Assembly (NCBI GenBank): GCA_900757235.1
Contig: CAAENB010000020.1
Location: forward strand, 1 to 27,559
Reading direction: 5' to 3'
DNA from: an uncultured Collinsella sp.
GTDB lineage: Bacteria; Actinomycetota; Coriobacteriia; Coriobacteriales; Coriobacteriaceae
Length of the DNA: 27,559 nt
Shown: one piece after another, positions 14,221 to 22,691 of the stretch
How the letters are laid out: each line of letters opens with the position of its first letter
Position numbering within the stretch: position 1 is the stretch's first letter
Translations under genes and position numbers: made by a program
The notes under the pieces: generated by a model
Told to the model about the DNA's origin: nothing
Database searches by the model: none
Seen by the model: the letters and a program-made list of their open reading frames with translations, nothing else

Positions 14221-14274
14221 GCATGATGGGTTTTGACCGCCTGGTAATGCTGCTGAGTAGGTGGCTGCGGCGCC

Positions 14275-15051
14275 CTATTCGCCCAAGGGGCGCAGCGACG
14301 CCTCCTCAAAATGGAAGGATCGCAAGCCGTCTTCCGTTTCGATACACGCGCGTCCAAAGGTATCGACGGTTTTAAAGATGCCTCGCGCCAGTTCGTCTCC
14401 AGCGGGGGAGCGGGCGATAACGTGCTCCCCGATCCAATTGAGGTGAGCGATATATTCGCCTTGGACGGGCGCGAGCGGTCCGGTGTCTTCTTCCATGGCG
14501 TTGAGCAGATCTGCCCACGCGTCCACAGCGTTTACGACGGCGTGATAGACCTCCTTGAGTAATACATTGACGGCGGGAACGTTCTCGTTAAGGTCCGAGA
14601 GGCCGATTGCCGCCAGCCCACCATCGGGAACCTCCGAGGGCACATAGTTCACATTGACGCCAATGCCGCAGACGGCGAAGGGTTTGCCTTCGTTATCGCG
14701 TGCCGCCTCGACTAAGATGCCGCCGAGTTTGCGCCCTCGAGCGACCAAGTCGTTGGGCCATTTGAGGCCAATCTCGTTTGCAAGACCCTGCTTTTCGAGT
14801 GCCTCGAGCACCGCTAGGCCGTTGACGGCGGCAAGACCAGAGTATTTTGCAGGATTAACGCATGGACGCAGGACAATCGAAAGCAATAGGTTGCCGGCGG
14901 TTGAATCCCACTTGTGGCCGCGCCGGCCGCGTCCTGCTGTCTGAGCCCGGGCGGCAAGTCCTGTGCCGTGCGGCGCTCCCTGTTTTCCTGCTTCGAGCAG
15001 GTCATCGTTGGTCGATCCGGTTACGTCGACTATCGTTAATTTGGCATCCAT
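14275..15051 (-). CDS. birA: Biotin--[acetyl-CoA-carboxylase] ligase, without repressor domain
   Basis: This enzyme attaches biotin, via biotinyl-AMP, to the acceptor lysine of AccB. The family motifs are GRGRRG at residues 40-45, KWPND at 97-101 (its lysine is catalytic in E. coli BirA) and RKLGGILVE just after. I chose the ATG at 15051 (258 residues), preceded on this strand by AAGGAGG (15063-15069) with an 11-base gap. The open frame continues upstream to 15132 but has no ribosome site there. There is no N-terminal helix-turn-helix, so this is a group I ligase that cannot repress biotin genes as E. coli BirA does. It is divergent from the fatty-acid operon that encodes its substrate AccB; the two 5' regions share about 175 bases, which may coordinate them. 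Confidence 0.92.
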   Translation of the reverse strand: MDAKLTIVDVTGSTNDDLLEAGKQGAPHGTGLAARAQTAGRGRRGHKWDSTAGNLLLSIVLRPCVNPAKYSGLAAVNGLAVLEALEKQGLANEIGLKWPNDLVARGRKLGGILVEAARDNEGKPFAVCGIGVNVNYVPSEVPDGGLAAIGLSDLNENVPAVNVLLKEVYHAVVNAVDAWADLLNAMEEDTGPLAPVQGEYIAHLNWIGEHVIARSPAGDELARGIFKTVDTFGRACIETEDGLRSFHFEEASLRPLGE

Positions 15052-15143
15052 AACGGCTGCTACCTCCTTAATGAATAAGTGAATAACGCAATGGTGTCGA
15101 GAGATAGACACAATGTGAAGCCTGTGTCGCATTTGGGCAATTT

Positions 15144-15163
15144 GATGTTAACACGTCAACAAC
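15144..15163 (+). promoter_or_regulatory. Candidate operator, copy 1, upstream of fabH
   Basis: GATGTTAACACGTCAACAAC is an imperfect palindrome (GTTAAC... with ...GTCAAC) repeated 48 bp downstream with one mismatch. A possible -10, TATCCT (15177-15182), identical to that of the rpsL promoter, lies between the copies. This copy would overlap the -35 region. Confidence 0.6.
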
Positions 15164-15191
15164 GACTGAAATGCGCTATCCTCTCTTGGTC

Positions 15192-15211
15192 GATGTAAAC
15201 ACGTCAACAAC
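15192..15211 (+). promoter_or_regulatory. Candidate operator, copy 2, upstream of fabH
   Basis: GATGTAAACACGTCAACAAC matches copy 1 at 19 of 20 bases. It ends 3 bases before the fabH ribosome site, so a bound protein would block initiation or elongation. It does not resemble the FapR or FabT sites I know. Confidence 0.6.
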
Positions 15212-15227
15212 TCAAAGGAGGTTAGTG

Positions 15228-16187
15228 ATGGGTTTCACGATTCTTGGAACGGGCTCGGCGCTTCCTAAGCGCAGTGTTTCCAATGATGAGCTGTCCGAGT
15301 TCCTCGATACCTCGGATGAGTGGATTTTTACCCGCACAGGTATCAAGAGCCGCCATGTATGCACCACCGAGTCACTTGACGACCTTGCCGTAGCGGCGAG
15401 CGAGCGGGCACTCCAGGTGTCCGGAATCGACGCGAGCCAGCTGGATTTGATCGTCTGCTCGACGACGACGGGTGACCACCTTGTTCCCGCCGAGGCGTGT
15501 GCCGTTGCTGAGCGACTGGGCGCGACGTGCCCTGCCTTCGATGTCTCGGCTGCCTGCGCCGGCTTCGTATTTGCGCTCGATGTTGCCGAGGGCTATATCG
15601 CCCGAGGACGAGCCAAGCATGTGCTTGTCGTTGCCGCCGAGCAGATGACGCGCGCGCTCGACTGGACCGACCGCGCCACCTGCGTGCTCTTTGGCGATGG
15701 GGCAGGCGCCGCGGTGATTGAGGCTGGGGGAGACAGCCCCCTTGCCGTTGAGCTTTCGACGGCGCCCGACGTCGAGACGTTGTGCGTTCCCGGTCTGGTC
15801 GGCACCTCGCCGTTTAAGGCCTCCGCAGATAGCGAGAGCGTGCTGTCCATGAATGGCCGCCGCGTGTTCAAGTTCGGCGTCAACGCGATTTGCGACACGG
15901 TCCATAAGCTTGCGAGCGATGCGGGCATTTCGGTCGAGGACATCGACCATTTTGTATTCCATCAGGCTAACGAACGAATCCTGAGTCAGGCGGTCAAGCG
16001 CCTCGGTGTGCCAGACAAGCGCGTGGTTCGAACGCTGCGCGAGACCGGCAACATTTCGAGCGCATGCATTCCGCTTGCCCTCGACCGGCTGGCAAACGCC
16101 GGTGCACTTCACACGGGCGACACCATCGCCCTCGTTGGATTTGGCGCCGGTCTGGATATAGGTGGCTATCTACTTCGTTGGAAGTAG
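15228..16187 (+). CDS. fabH: 3-oxoacyl-[ACP] synthase III (KAS III)
   Basis: FabH condenses an acyl-CoA primer with malonyl-ACP to start each fatty-acid chain. The 319-residue thiolase-fold protein has the catalytic triad C110 (DVSAACAGF), H245 (VFHQAN) and N275 (ETGNIS). The substrate-proximal segment DEWIFTRTGIKSRH at about 30-43 is typical. The start ATG 15228 follows AAGGAGG (15215-15221); the open frame extends back to 15171 but that part overlaps the operator. It is the first gene of the fatty-acid operon and sits directly behind the two candidate operators, the usual place for control of chain initiation. The primer (acetyl or branched) cannot be told from sequence. Confidence 0.96.
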   Translation: MGFTILGTGSALPKRSVSNDELSEFLDTSDEWIFTRTGIKSRHVCTTESLDDLAVAASERALQVSGIDASQLDLIVCSTTTGDHLVPAEACAVAERLGATCPAFDVSAACAGFVFALDVAEGYIARGRAKHVLVVAAEQMTRALDWTDRATCVLFGDGAGAAVIEAGGDSPLAVELSTAPDVETLCVPGLVGTSPFKASADSESVLSMNGRRVFKFGVNAICDTVHKLASDAGISVEDIDHFVFHQANERILSQAVKRLGVPDKRVVRTLRETGNISSACIPLALDRLANAGALHTGDTIALVGFGAGLDIGGYLLRWK

Positions 16188-16239
16188 TCGCACATAGGAA
16201 ATATAAACGCCCCTAGGGCACAAACAAAGGAGAACTACC

Positions 16240-16476
16240 ATGGCAGATCAGAAGACCTTCGAGCGTGTTTGCGATGTTATCCGCGAGACCGCCGGTCTTG
16301 ACGACGTCGAGATGAAGCCCGAGTCCACGCTCGAGGAGATTGGTCTCGACAGTCTGGGCACCGTCGAGATCCTCGTCGCCGTTGAGGACGAGTTTGGCAT
16401 CCAGCTCGATACCGAGGAGAACCCCAAGACGGTCGGCGAGTTCGCCGATACGGTCGAGGCGGCATTGGAGAAGTAG
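16240..16476 (+). CDS. acpP: Acyl carrier protein
   Basis: ACP carries the growing acyl chain on a phosphopantetheine arm. The 78-residue acidic protein has the modified serine S38 in GLDSLG, with the expected helix II (TVEILVAVEDEFGI). AAAGGAG at 16226-16232 gives a strong ribosome site 7 bases before ATG, in keeping with the high ACP demand. It follows fabH by 52 bases and fabK starts 3 bases after its stop codon begins the gap, so the genes are tightly linked. Confidence 0.97.
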   Translation: MADQKTFERVCDVIRETAGLDDVEMKPESTLEEIGLDSLGTVEILVAVEDEFGIQLDTEENPKTVGEFADTVEAALEK

Positions 16477-16478
16477 AG

Positions 16479-17423
16479 ATGCTCAAGACTCCTCTCTGCG
16501 ATCTGCTCGGCATCGAAAAGCCCGTGTTCCAGGGCGGTATGGCCTGGATTGCCGACGCCTCGCTGGCGTCCGCAGTGTCCGAGGCGGGCGGCTTAGGGAT
16601 TATCGCGGCCATGAACGCCGACGCTAACTGGCTGCGCGACGAGATTCACGAGCTGCGCGCCAGGACGGATAAGCCCTTTGGCGTCAACGTTATGCTCATG
16701 AGCCCGTTTGCCGACGAGGTCGCGCGGGTCGTGATTGACGAGCGGGTGCCGGTCGTCGTGACGGGTGCCGGCAATCCCACCAAGTACATGAAGGCGTGGA
16801 ACGAGGCGGGCATCAAGGTCATCCCGGTTGTTGCATCTGTGGCGCTGGCGCGTCTCGTGGCGCGTCGCGGAGCCACTGCCGTGGTTGCCGAGGGCACCGA
16901 ATCAGGCGGCCATATTGGCGAGACCTCGACGATGGCATTGGTGCCGCAGGTTGTCGATGCGGTCGATATCCCTGTGGTGGCGGCCGGCGGTATCGCCGAT
17001 GGCCGCGGCGTGGCGGCCGCCTTTATGCTGGGCGCCGCCGGCGTGCAGGTGGGTACGCGCTTTCTGATCGCAGATGAGTGCACCGTATCGGAGCAGTACA
17101 AGGAGATGGTCCTGAAGGCCAACGACACCTCGACGCGTGCGACCGGTCGCTCGACGGGACATCCGGTTCGCGCCCTCAAGAGCCCCTTCACCAACGCGTA
17201 TGCCACGAACGAGGCGGCGGGCGCAAGCCCCGAGGAGCTCGGGGCCATGGGCACGGGCGCGCTTCGTAAAGCCGCAAAGGACGGAAATTACGAAGAGGGT
17301 TCGTATTTGTGCGGACAGATTGCCGGCATGGTCAACGAACGCCAGAGCGCACGCGAAATCGTTGACGACCTGGTCGATGGCGCCGAGCACGTCCTGAAGG
17401 GTGCGTGCGCATGGGTGGCGTAG
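16479..17423 (+). CDS. fabK: Enoyl-[ACP] reductase II, FMN-dependent
   Basis: FabK carries out the last reduction of each elongation cycle, using FMN and NAD(P)H. The 314-residue TIM-barrel protein begins with the FabK/2-nitropropane-dioxygenase signature PVFQGGMAWIADASLASAVS, has EGTESGGHIGE with the catalytic-type H145, and the phosphate-binding segments VVAAGGIADGRG and GAAGVQVGTRF. It is unrelated to FabI, the triclosan and isoniazid target; FabK enzymes are known to be triclosan-insensitive. The gene starts 2 bases after the acpP stop and its 3' end overlaps fabD. The position between acpP and fabD is that of streptococcal fabK. Confidence 0.95.
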   Translation: MLKTPLCDLLGIEKPVFQGGMAWIADASLASAVSEAGGLGIIAAMNADANWLRDEIHELRARTDKPFGVNVMLMSPFADEVARVVIDERVPVVVTGAGNPTKYMKAWNEAGIKVIPVVASVALARLVARRGATAVVAEGTESGGHIGETSTMALVPQVVDAVDIPVVAAGGIADGRGVAAAFMLGAAGVQVGTRFLIADECTVSEQYKEMVLKANDTSTRATGRSTGHPVRALKSPFTNAYATNEAAGASPEELGAMGTGALRKAAKDGNYEEGSYLCGQIAGMVNERQSAREIVDDLVDGAEHVLKGACAWVA

Positions 17424-18337
17424 CGTTTCTGTTTGCCGGCCAGGGCGCCCAGCACCCCGCGATGGGCGTCGACCTGATCGAGGCATCGCCGGCGGCCGCC
17501 GAGGTGTTCGCCATTGTCGACGAGGTGCGCCCGGGGACCAGTGAGCAGTGCCGAAGCGCCTCCAAGGAGGAACTCTCGCAGACCGAGAACACGCAGCCGT
17601 GCGTGTTCGTTCACGATCTGGCAGCGGCTGCCGCCCTGCGTGAGCGCGGCGTGGTACCTGCCGCCTGTGCGGGTTTTTCGCTTGGCGAGGTCGCCGCGCT
17701 CACCTTTGCGGGGGCGTTCGATACGCGAGCGGGCTTTGAGCTCGTGTGCGAGCGCGCGGCGCTGATGGCCGCGGCTGCCGAGCGCCATCCGGGCGGCATG
17801 CGCGCCGTCATCAAGCTCGATGCGGCGCAAGTCGAGAACCTGGCAAAACAGGCCGGCGAGGACTGCTGGCCGGTCAACTACAACAGTCCGCAGCAGACGG
17901 TTGTTGCCGGAGCGCCCGAGGCGCTGCAGGAGCTCGACGTCCTAGTAAAAGAGGCTGGCGGCCGCGCTATGAAAGTCGCGGTGTCGGGCGCATTTCATAG
18001 CCCCTATATGGCCGAGGCGACTGAGGGGCTGGCGACGTATATCCAAGCCGGCCACGCGCCGTCACCGCTGCTGATTCCGGTCATGGCAAACATGACGGCG
18101 GCGCCCTATCCGGCGGACCCGCGAGCGGCATCGGATGTCTTGGCCAATCAGGTGAGTCATGCCGTTCGTTGGGTCGACACGCTGCATACTCTGCAGAATC
18201 AGGGCATCGACACGTTTATTGAGGTCGGCCCTGGCAAAACGCTGTCGGGCCTGGCCAAGCGTACGCTGAGCGACGTTCGCGTGTATTCGTGCGAAACGGC
18301 CGAGCAGGTCGCAGCTATTGCCGACGAGCTCGCATAG
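17411..18337 (+). CDS. fabD: Malonyl-CoA:ACP transacylase
   Basis: FabD moves malonyl groups from CoA to ACP. The 308-residue protein begins MGGVAFLFAGQGAQ and has the nucleophile S90 in GFSLGE and the partner H196 in GAFHSPYM. The start is ATG 17411, overlapping the fabK end by 13 bases; GAAGG (17396-17400) is the nearest ribosome site. An in-frame GTG at 17405 is an alternative. The overlap suggests translational coupling with fabK. Confidence 0.95.
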   Translation: MGGVAFLFAGQGAQHPAMGVDLIEASPAAAEVFAIVDEVRPGTSEQCRSASKEELSQTENTQPCVFVHDLAAAAALRERGVVPAACAGFSLGEVAALTFAGAFDTRAGFELVCERAALMAAAAERHPGGMRAVIKLDAAQVENLAKQAGEDCWPVNYNSPQQTVVAGAPEALQELDVLVKEAGGRAMKVAVSGAFHSPYMAEATEGLATYIQAGHAPSPLLIPVMANMTAAPYPADPRAASDVLANQVSHAVRWVDTLHTLQNQGIDTFIEVGPGKTLSGLAKRTLSDVRVYSCETAEQVAAIADELA

Positions 18338-18367
18338 TCCACAGGGCTGTAACCCGAAAGGAATGAC

Positions 18368-19141
18368 ATGGGCAACTTGAACAACGGCGCGCTCGAGCGC
18401 AACGACTCACGTCGCGTGGCACTGGTCACGGGCGGCTCGCGGGGTATCGGCCGCGCCTGCGCTGTCGGCCTGGCGGAGGACGGCTTTGATATCGCCGTCG
18501 TCTATGCCGGCAGCGTCGATGCGGCGCGCGAGACGTGCGAAGCCTGTGAGGCGGTTGGCGCCACGGCACGCGCATATCAATGCGACGTGGCCGATCCCGC
18601 TGCCGTCAACGCGTGTGTGGAAGCGGTCCTCAACGACTTTGGTTCCATTTGGGCGCTCGTCAACAATGCCGGCATCACCCGCGATGGCCTGCTCATGCGC
18701 ATGGGCGATGACGCATTCGATCGCGTGCTCGATGTCAATCTCAAGGGAACATTCAATATGACGCGCGCGCTCACCAAGACCTTTATGCGCCAGCGCGGCG
18801 GTTGCGTCGTCAACATGAGCTCGGTCGTGGGCCTGATGGGCAATGCCGGGCAAGCCAACTACGCTGCTTCCAAGGCGGGCGTGATAGGGCTTACCAAGGC
18901 GGTGGCGCGCGAGCTTGCGCCTCGTGGCGCACGAGCGAACGCGGTCGCCCCCGGGTTTGTCGAGACAGATATGACGGCAAAGCTCTCGGAGAAGGTGCGT
19001 ACGGCAACCGAGGAACAGATTCCCCTTAAGCGCATGGCACGCCCCGAGGAAGTGGCCGGCGTGGTGCGCTTTTTAGCGAGTGATGCGGCTGCCTACATTA
19101 CGGGCGAGGTCGTGCGCGTCGACGGCGGAATGGCGATGTAG
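18368..19141 (+). CDS. fabG: 3-oxoacyl-[ACP] reductase
   Basis: FabG makes the first NADPH-dependent reduction in the elongation cycle. The 257-residue SDR protein has the cofactor loop TGGSRGIG (21-28), NNAG, and the catalytic S152, Y165 and K169 with the standard spacing. The C-terminal YITGEVVRVDGGMAM is typical. About 12 polar residues precede the usual start of the fold; the ATG at 18368 with AAGGA (18358-18362) supports this longer N-terminus. Confidence 0.95.
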   Translation: MGNLNNGALERNDSRRVALVTGGSRGIGRACAVGLAEDGFDIAVVYAGSVDAARETCEACEAVGATARAYQCDVADPAAVNACVEAVLNDFGSIWALVNNAGITRDGLLMRMGDDAFDRVLDVNLKGTFNMTRALTKTFMRQRGGCVVNMSSVVGLMGNAGQANYAASKAGVIGLTKAVARELAPRGARANAVAPGFVETDMTAKLSEKVRTATEEQIPLKRMARPEEVAGVVRFLASDAAAYITGEVVRVDGGMAM

Positions 19142-19180
19142 AAACCAGGGCCGAAGAACGGCTTGGATGAGGAGACCATG

Positions 19181-20428
19181 ATGGAACAGAGAGTTGCAAT
19201 CACCGGCATCGGTGCCGTATCGCCGCTCGGCAACACCGCGCTTGCCACCTGGGCGGCCATGTGCGCCGGGACCTGTGGCATCGGCCCGATCACGCACTTC
19301 GATACCGATGCGTTTACCGTCAAGGTGGCGGCCGAAGTCAAGGGCTTTGACGGCAACGAGTACTTTGGCAAGCGTGACGCCAAGCATCTGGACCCCTGCG
19401 TTCAGTTTGCGCTGGTGGCTTCGGACGAGGCAATGCACGATGCGGGCTTTGATGTCGAAGGCGCCATCGATCGTGAGCGCCTGGGCGTCTACGTGGGCTC
19501 GGGCGTGGGCGGCATGCAGACGCTCGTCGACAACGTCCACACGATCGCCGATCGTGGACCTCGCCGCGCATCGCCCTATATGATTGCGATGATGATCCCC
19601 AACATGGCTTCGGGCAATATCGCGATCCGCCACAAGGCAAAGGGACCGACCCTGCCAGTCGTGACTGCTTGCGCGACCTCGGCCCATGCGGTGGGCGAGG
19701 CGTTCCGCGCCATCAAGCACGGCTATGCCGACGCGATCCTCGCGGGCGGCGCCGAGGCGGCCATTATCCCCGATGCCGTTGCAGGCTTTACGTCCTGCCG
19801 CGCATTGACCACCAACCCCGATCCTGCGACGGCTTGCCGCCCGTTCGATGCAGACCGCGACGGCTTTGTGATGGGCGAGGGCGCTTGCGTGCTGGTACTC
19901 GAGAGCATGGAACATGCGCAGGCGCGCGGTGCGCACATTTATGCCGAGGTCGTGGGCTACGGCAACACCGATGATGCTTATCACATCACGAGTCCCGATC
20001 CCGAGGCTGCCGGCATTGCCCGCGCGATATCGCTGGCGGTGGCCGAGGGCGACGTCAAGCCTTCCGAGGGCCTCTACATCAATGCCCACGGCACCTCGAC
20101 CAAGCTTAATGATTCGTCCGAGACGGCGGGCATTAAGCGAGCGCTCGGCGAGGACGCGGCGCGCGCCGCACATGTCTCGTCGACCAAGTCGATGACGGGG
20201 CACATGATCGGTGCCACGGGGGCCATCGAGGTCATGGCCTGCGCCATGGCACTCGAGCAGGGCGTGGTGCCGCCGACCATTAACTACCACACGCCCGATT
20301 CCGCCTGCGATCTTGATTACACGCCCAATCGCGCGGTTCGCGCCGACCTTACCTGGGCGCTTTCGACCAACCTGGGCTTTGGCGGGCACAACGCCGCCAT
20401 CGCGCTGCGTAGATATACGAGGAGCTAG
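19181..20428 (+). CDS. fabF: 3-oxoacyl-[ACP] synthase II (KAS II)
   Basis: FabF elongates acyl-ACP with malonyl-ACP. The 415-residue protein has the catalytic C164 (VTACATSAHA), H303 (AHGTST) and H341 (KSMTGHMIG), at the positions found in E. coli FabF. I chose ATG 19181 because GAGGAG (19169-19174) is 6 bases away; ATG 19178 and a more upstream TTG 19163 are in frame. No fabA, fabB or fabM is visible, so this operon alone would make saturated chains. Confidence 0.96.
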   Translation: MEQRVAITGIGAVSPLGNTALATWAAMCAGTCGIGPITHFDTDAFTVKVAAEVKGFDGNEYFGKRDAKHLDPCVQFALVASDEAMHDAGFDVEGAIDRERLGVYVGSGVGGMQTLVDNVHTIADRGPRRASPYMIAMMIPNMASGNIAIRHKAKGPTLPVVTACATSAHAVGEAFRAIKHGYADAILAGGAEAAIIPDAVAGFTSCRALTTNPDPATACRPFDADRDGFVMGEGACVLVLESMEHAQARGAHIYAEVVGYGNTDDAYHITSPDPEAAGIARAISLAVAEGDVKPSEGLYINAHGTSTKLNDSSETAGIKRALGEDAARAAHVSSTKSMTGHMIGATGAIEVMACAMALEQGVVPPTINYHTPDSACDLDYTPNRAVRADLTWALSTNLGFGGHNAAIALRRYTRS

Positions 20429-20431
20429 AGC

Positions 20432-20905
20432 ATGGATTCCAAAAGACTTGCCGAGATAGCCGATGTGATGGAGGACCGCGGCCTCACGCGCGTACGCGTT
20501 GAGGAGCCCGATGGCACCGCGGTCGAACTCGAGCGCGCGAGTGTGGCGCAGCCGGTTGCCGTGCCCATGCCTATGCCGAGCGCCATGGCCGCTCAAGTTG
20601 CAGCTCCCACAGTCGCGCCTGCCGCACCGGAACCCGCCACGCAGACACCTGCCGCCGCGCCGGAGCCCAAGGGCACCGAGGTGACTGCTCCCATGGTGGG
20701 CGTCTTCTATGCTGCCCCTGCGCCGGGCGACGAGCCGTTTGTGCGCGTGGGCTCCAAGGTCAAGGCCGGCGAGACCCTCTGCATCATCGAGGCCATGAAG
20801 GTTCTCAACGAGGTGACGGCCGAGGCAGACGGTGAGGTGCTCGAGATCTGCGTGGCCGACGGCGACCTCGTGGAGTTTGGCAGCTGCCTCATGAGGATCG
20901 GATAG
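20432..20905 (+). CDS. accB: Acetyl-CoA carboxylase biotin carboxyl carrier protein
   Basis: AccB carries CO2 on biotin between AccC and AccDA. The 157-residue protein has a short N-terminal dimerisation segment, a Pro/Ala-rich flexible linker at about 38-80 and the biotinyl domain, with the acceptor K123 in EAMKVLN. The ATG at 20432 is 3 bases after the fabF stop, and its ribosome site (ACGAGGAG, 20417-20424) lies inside fabF. It is the substrate of the ligase encoded at 14275-15051. Confidence 0.96.
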   Translation: MDSKRLAEIADVMEDRGLTRVRVEEPDGTAVELERASVAQPVAVPMPMPSAMAAQVAAPTVAPAAPEPATQTPAAAPEPKGTEVTAPMVGVFYAAPAPGDEPFVRVGSKVKAGETLCIIEAMKVLNEVTAEADGEVLEICVADGDLVEFGSCLMRIG

Positions 20906-20914
20906 GTGATATCC

Positions 20915-21337
20915 ATGAACAAAGAAGAGCTCAAGAAGCTGTTACCGCATCGCGAGCCGATGCTTTTGCTCGACGAAGCCGAGCTGGTGGGCGACGAGGC
21001 CCACGGCAAGATCACGATTACAGGCGACGAGTACTTTTTGCAGGGACATTTTCCGGGAAACCCGGTCGTTCCCGGCGTGATTCAGTGCGAGATGCTCGCC
21101 CAGAACTGCTGCGTGCTGCTGATGGGTGATGAGGAGGCGCGCGGCGCGACGCCGTTCTACACGAGTCTGGACAAGGTGCGCTTTAAGCGTCCGGTGCGCC
21201 CGGGCGACACGGTGGATCTAGTGTGCTCCATCACGCGTGCGCGCGGGCCGTTCCGCTTTGCGACGGGTACTGCGAGCGTCAACGGTGAGGTTTGCTGCCG
21301 CGCCGATATGTCTTTTGCACTCATGCACGAAAGTTAA
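20915..21337 (+). CDS. fabZ: 3-hydroxyacyl-[ACP] dehydratase
   Basis: FabZ removes water from 3-hydroxyacyl-ACP. The 140-residue hot-dog protein begins MNKEELKKLLPHREPMLLLD and has the catalytic H45 (GHFPGNP) and E59 (VIQCEMLAQ). ATG 20915 follows AGGTGAT (20904-20910); GTG 20906 is an in-frame alternative 3 residues upstream. A location between accB and accC is the same as in streptococci. Confidence 0.96.
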   Translation: MNKEELKKLLPHREPMLLLDEAELVGDEAHGKITITGDEYFLQGHFPGNPVVPGVIQCEMLAQNCCVLLMGDEEARGATPFYTSLDKVRFKRPVRPGDTVDLVCSITRARGPFRFATGTASVNGEVCCRADMSFALMHES

Positions 21338-21347
21338 GGAAGGCTCC

Positions 21348-22691
21348 ATGTTCGACAAAGTGCTCATCGCCAACCGCGGCGAAGTCGCGGTCCGTGTTAT
21401 CCGCGCGTGCCGCGATATGGGCATCAAGACCGTCGCCGTTTATTCCACGGCCGATGCGGACGCGCTACACGTGCAGCTTGCCGACGAGGCGTATTGCATT
21501 GGCGGCCCGCGTCTTGCCGAGAGCTACCTCAACGACGATGCCGTGCTCACCTGTGCCGTAAAGTCGGGAGCTAAGGCAATTCATCCCGGCTATGGCTTCT
21601 TTTCCGAGAAGGCGAGCTTCGTGCGCGACTGCGACAAGTTCGGTCTGGCGTTTGTCGGTCCTTCGGCCGAGGTGATCGACAGCATGGGCGACAAGGACGC
21701 CGCACGCCGAACGGCCGCTGCTGCGGGCGTGCCCATCGTGCCGGGCTGCGATTTGCTCAAAAGCCCCGAGGAAGCAACGGCCGAGGCCGAGCGCATCGGC
21801 TGCCCCGTGCTTATTAAGGCGCGCGCGGGCGGCGGCGGTCGCGGTATTCGCAAGGTCGAGCGCGTGGAAGATGCGGCAAAGGCGTTCATCGAGGCGCGTG
21901 CCGAGGGTGAGGCCGTTTTTGGCGACGGCGAGTGCTACATGGAGAAGCTCGTTGCGCCGGCGCATCACGTTGAGGTACAGATTATGGCCGATAAGCAGGG
22001 CCATGTGTTTTCGCTCGGCGAGCGCGAGTGCTCGGTGCAGCGCCGCAACCAAAAGCTGATCGAGGAGAGCCCCGCGCCGTGCCTCGACGGACGCGATGAT
22101 ATTCGCGCGCGCATGCACAAGGCCGCGCGCGACCTGGCTCGTGCCGTTGGCTATGAGGGCGCTGGCACCATCGAGTTTTTGTACTCAGATGACGGCAATT
22201 TCTACTTTATGGAAATGAACACGCGCTTGCAGGTGGAGCATCCGGTTACGGAGTTTGTGACCGATACCGACCTGGTTAAGTGGCAGCTGCGCGTGGCTGC
22301 CGGCCAGCCTCTGCCCTTTGAGCAGGAGGACGTACCGGTCCGCAACCACGCCATGGAGTGCCGCATCAATGCCGAAACGCCGGACTTTCTACCGTCATGT
22401 GGAACGGTCACCGCGTTGCGTGTGCCGGGTGGTCCGCGCGTGCGCTGGGATTCCGCCATGTTTACCGGAGCGAAAGTTCCGCCGTACTACGACTCCATGC
22501 TCGGCAAGCTCATCGTGTGCGCGCCCACGCGTGACGGTGCCATTCGCAAGATGCGCTCGGCCCTGGGCGAGCTCGTGATTGAGGGCGTGAGCGAAAATAG
22601 CGAGCTTCAGCTCGACGTGCTGGCAAACGACGAGTTTTTGTCGGGCATGTATCACACCGATCTGATGGGGCATCTCTATGCTGATGAATAG
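21348..22691 (+). CDS. accC: Acetyl-CoA carboxylase, biotin carboxylase subunit
   Basis: AccC uses ATP and bicarbonate to carboxylate the biotin on AccB. The 447-residue ATP-grasp protein begins MFDKVLIANRGEVAVRVIRA and has the glycine-rich ATP loop KARAGGGGRGI and the catalytic block EMNTRLQVEHP from E289. The ATG at 21348 is preceded by AAGGAAGG (21336-21343). The open frame continues 111 bases upstream into fabZ, but only this start gives the family N-terminus. The end overlaps accDA by 8-14 bases. Confidence 0.97.
   Translation: MFDKVLIANRGEVAVRVIRACRDMGIKTVAVYSTADADALHVQLADEAYCIGGPRLAESYLNDDAVLTCAVKSGAKAIHPGYGFFSEKASFVRDCDKFGLAFVGPSAEVIDSMGDKDAARRTAAAAGVPIVPGCDLLKSPEEATAEAERIGCPVLIKARAGGGGRGIRKVERVEDAAKAFIEARAEGEAVFGDGECYMEKLVAPAHHVEVQIMADKQGHVFSLGERECSVQRRNQKLIEESPAPCLDGRDDIRARMHKAARDLARAVGYEGAGTIEFLYSDDGNFYFMEMNTRLQVEHPVTEFVTDTDLVKWQLRVAAGQPLPFEQEDVPVRNHAMECRINAETPDFLPSCGTVTALRVPGGPRVRWDSAMFTGAKVPPYYDSMLGKLIVCAPTRDGAIRKMRSALGELVIEGVSENSELQLDVLANDEFLSGMYHTDLMGHLYADE

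Noticed and set aside
15052..15132. N-terminal extension of the biotin ligase
   Set aside because: No ribosome site; the Shine-Dalgarno inside this stretch serves the ATG at 15051, and the extension is not a helix-turn-helix domain.
19073..20596. 507-codon minus-strand frame opposite fabF and accB
   Set aside because: Shadow of real genes with intact catalytic residues on the plus strand.
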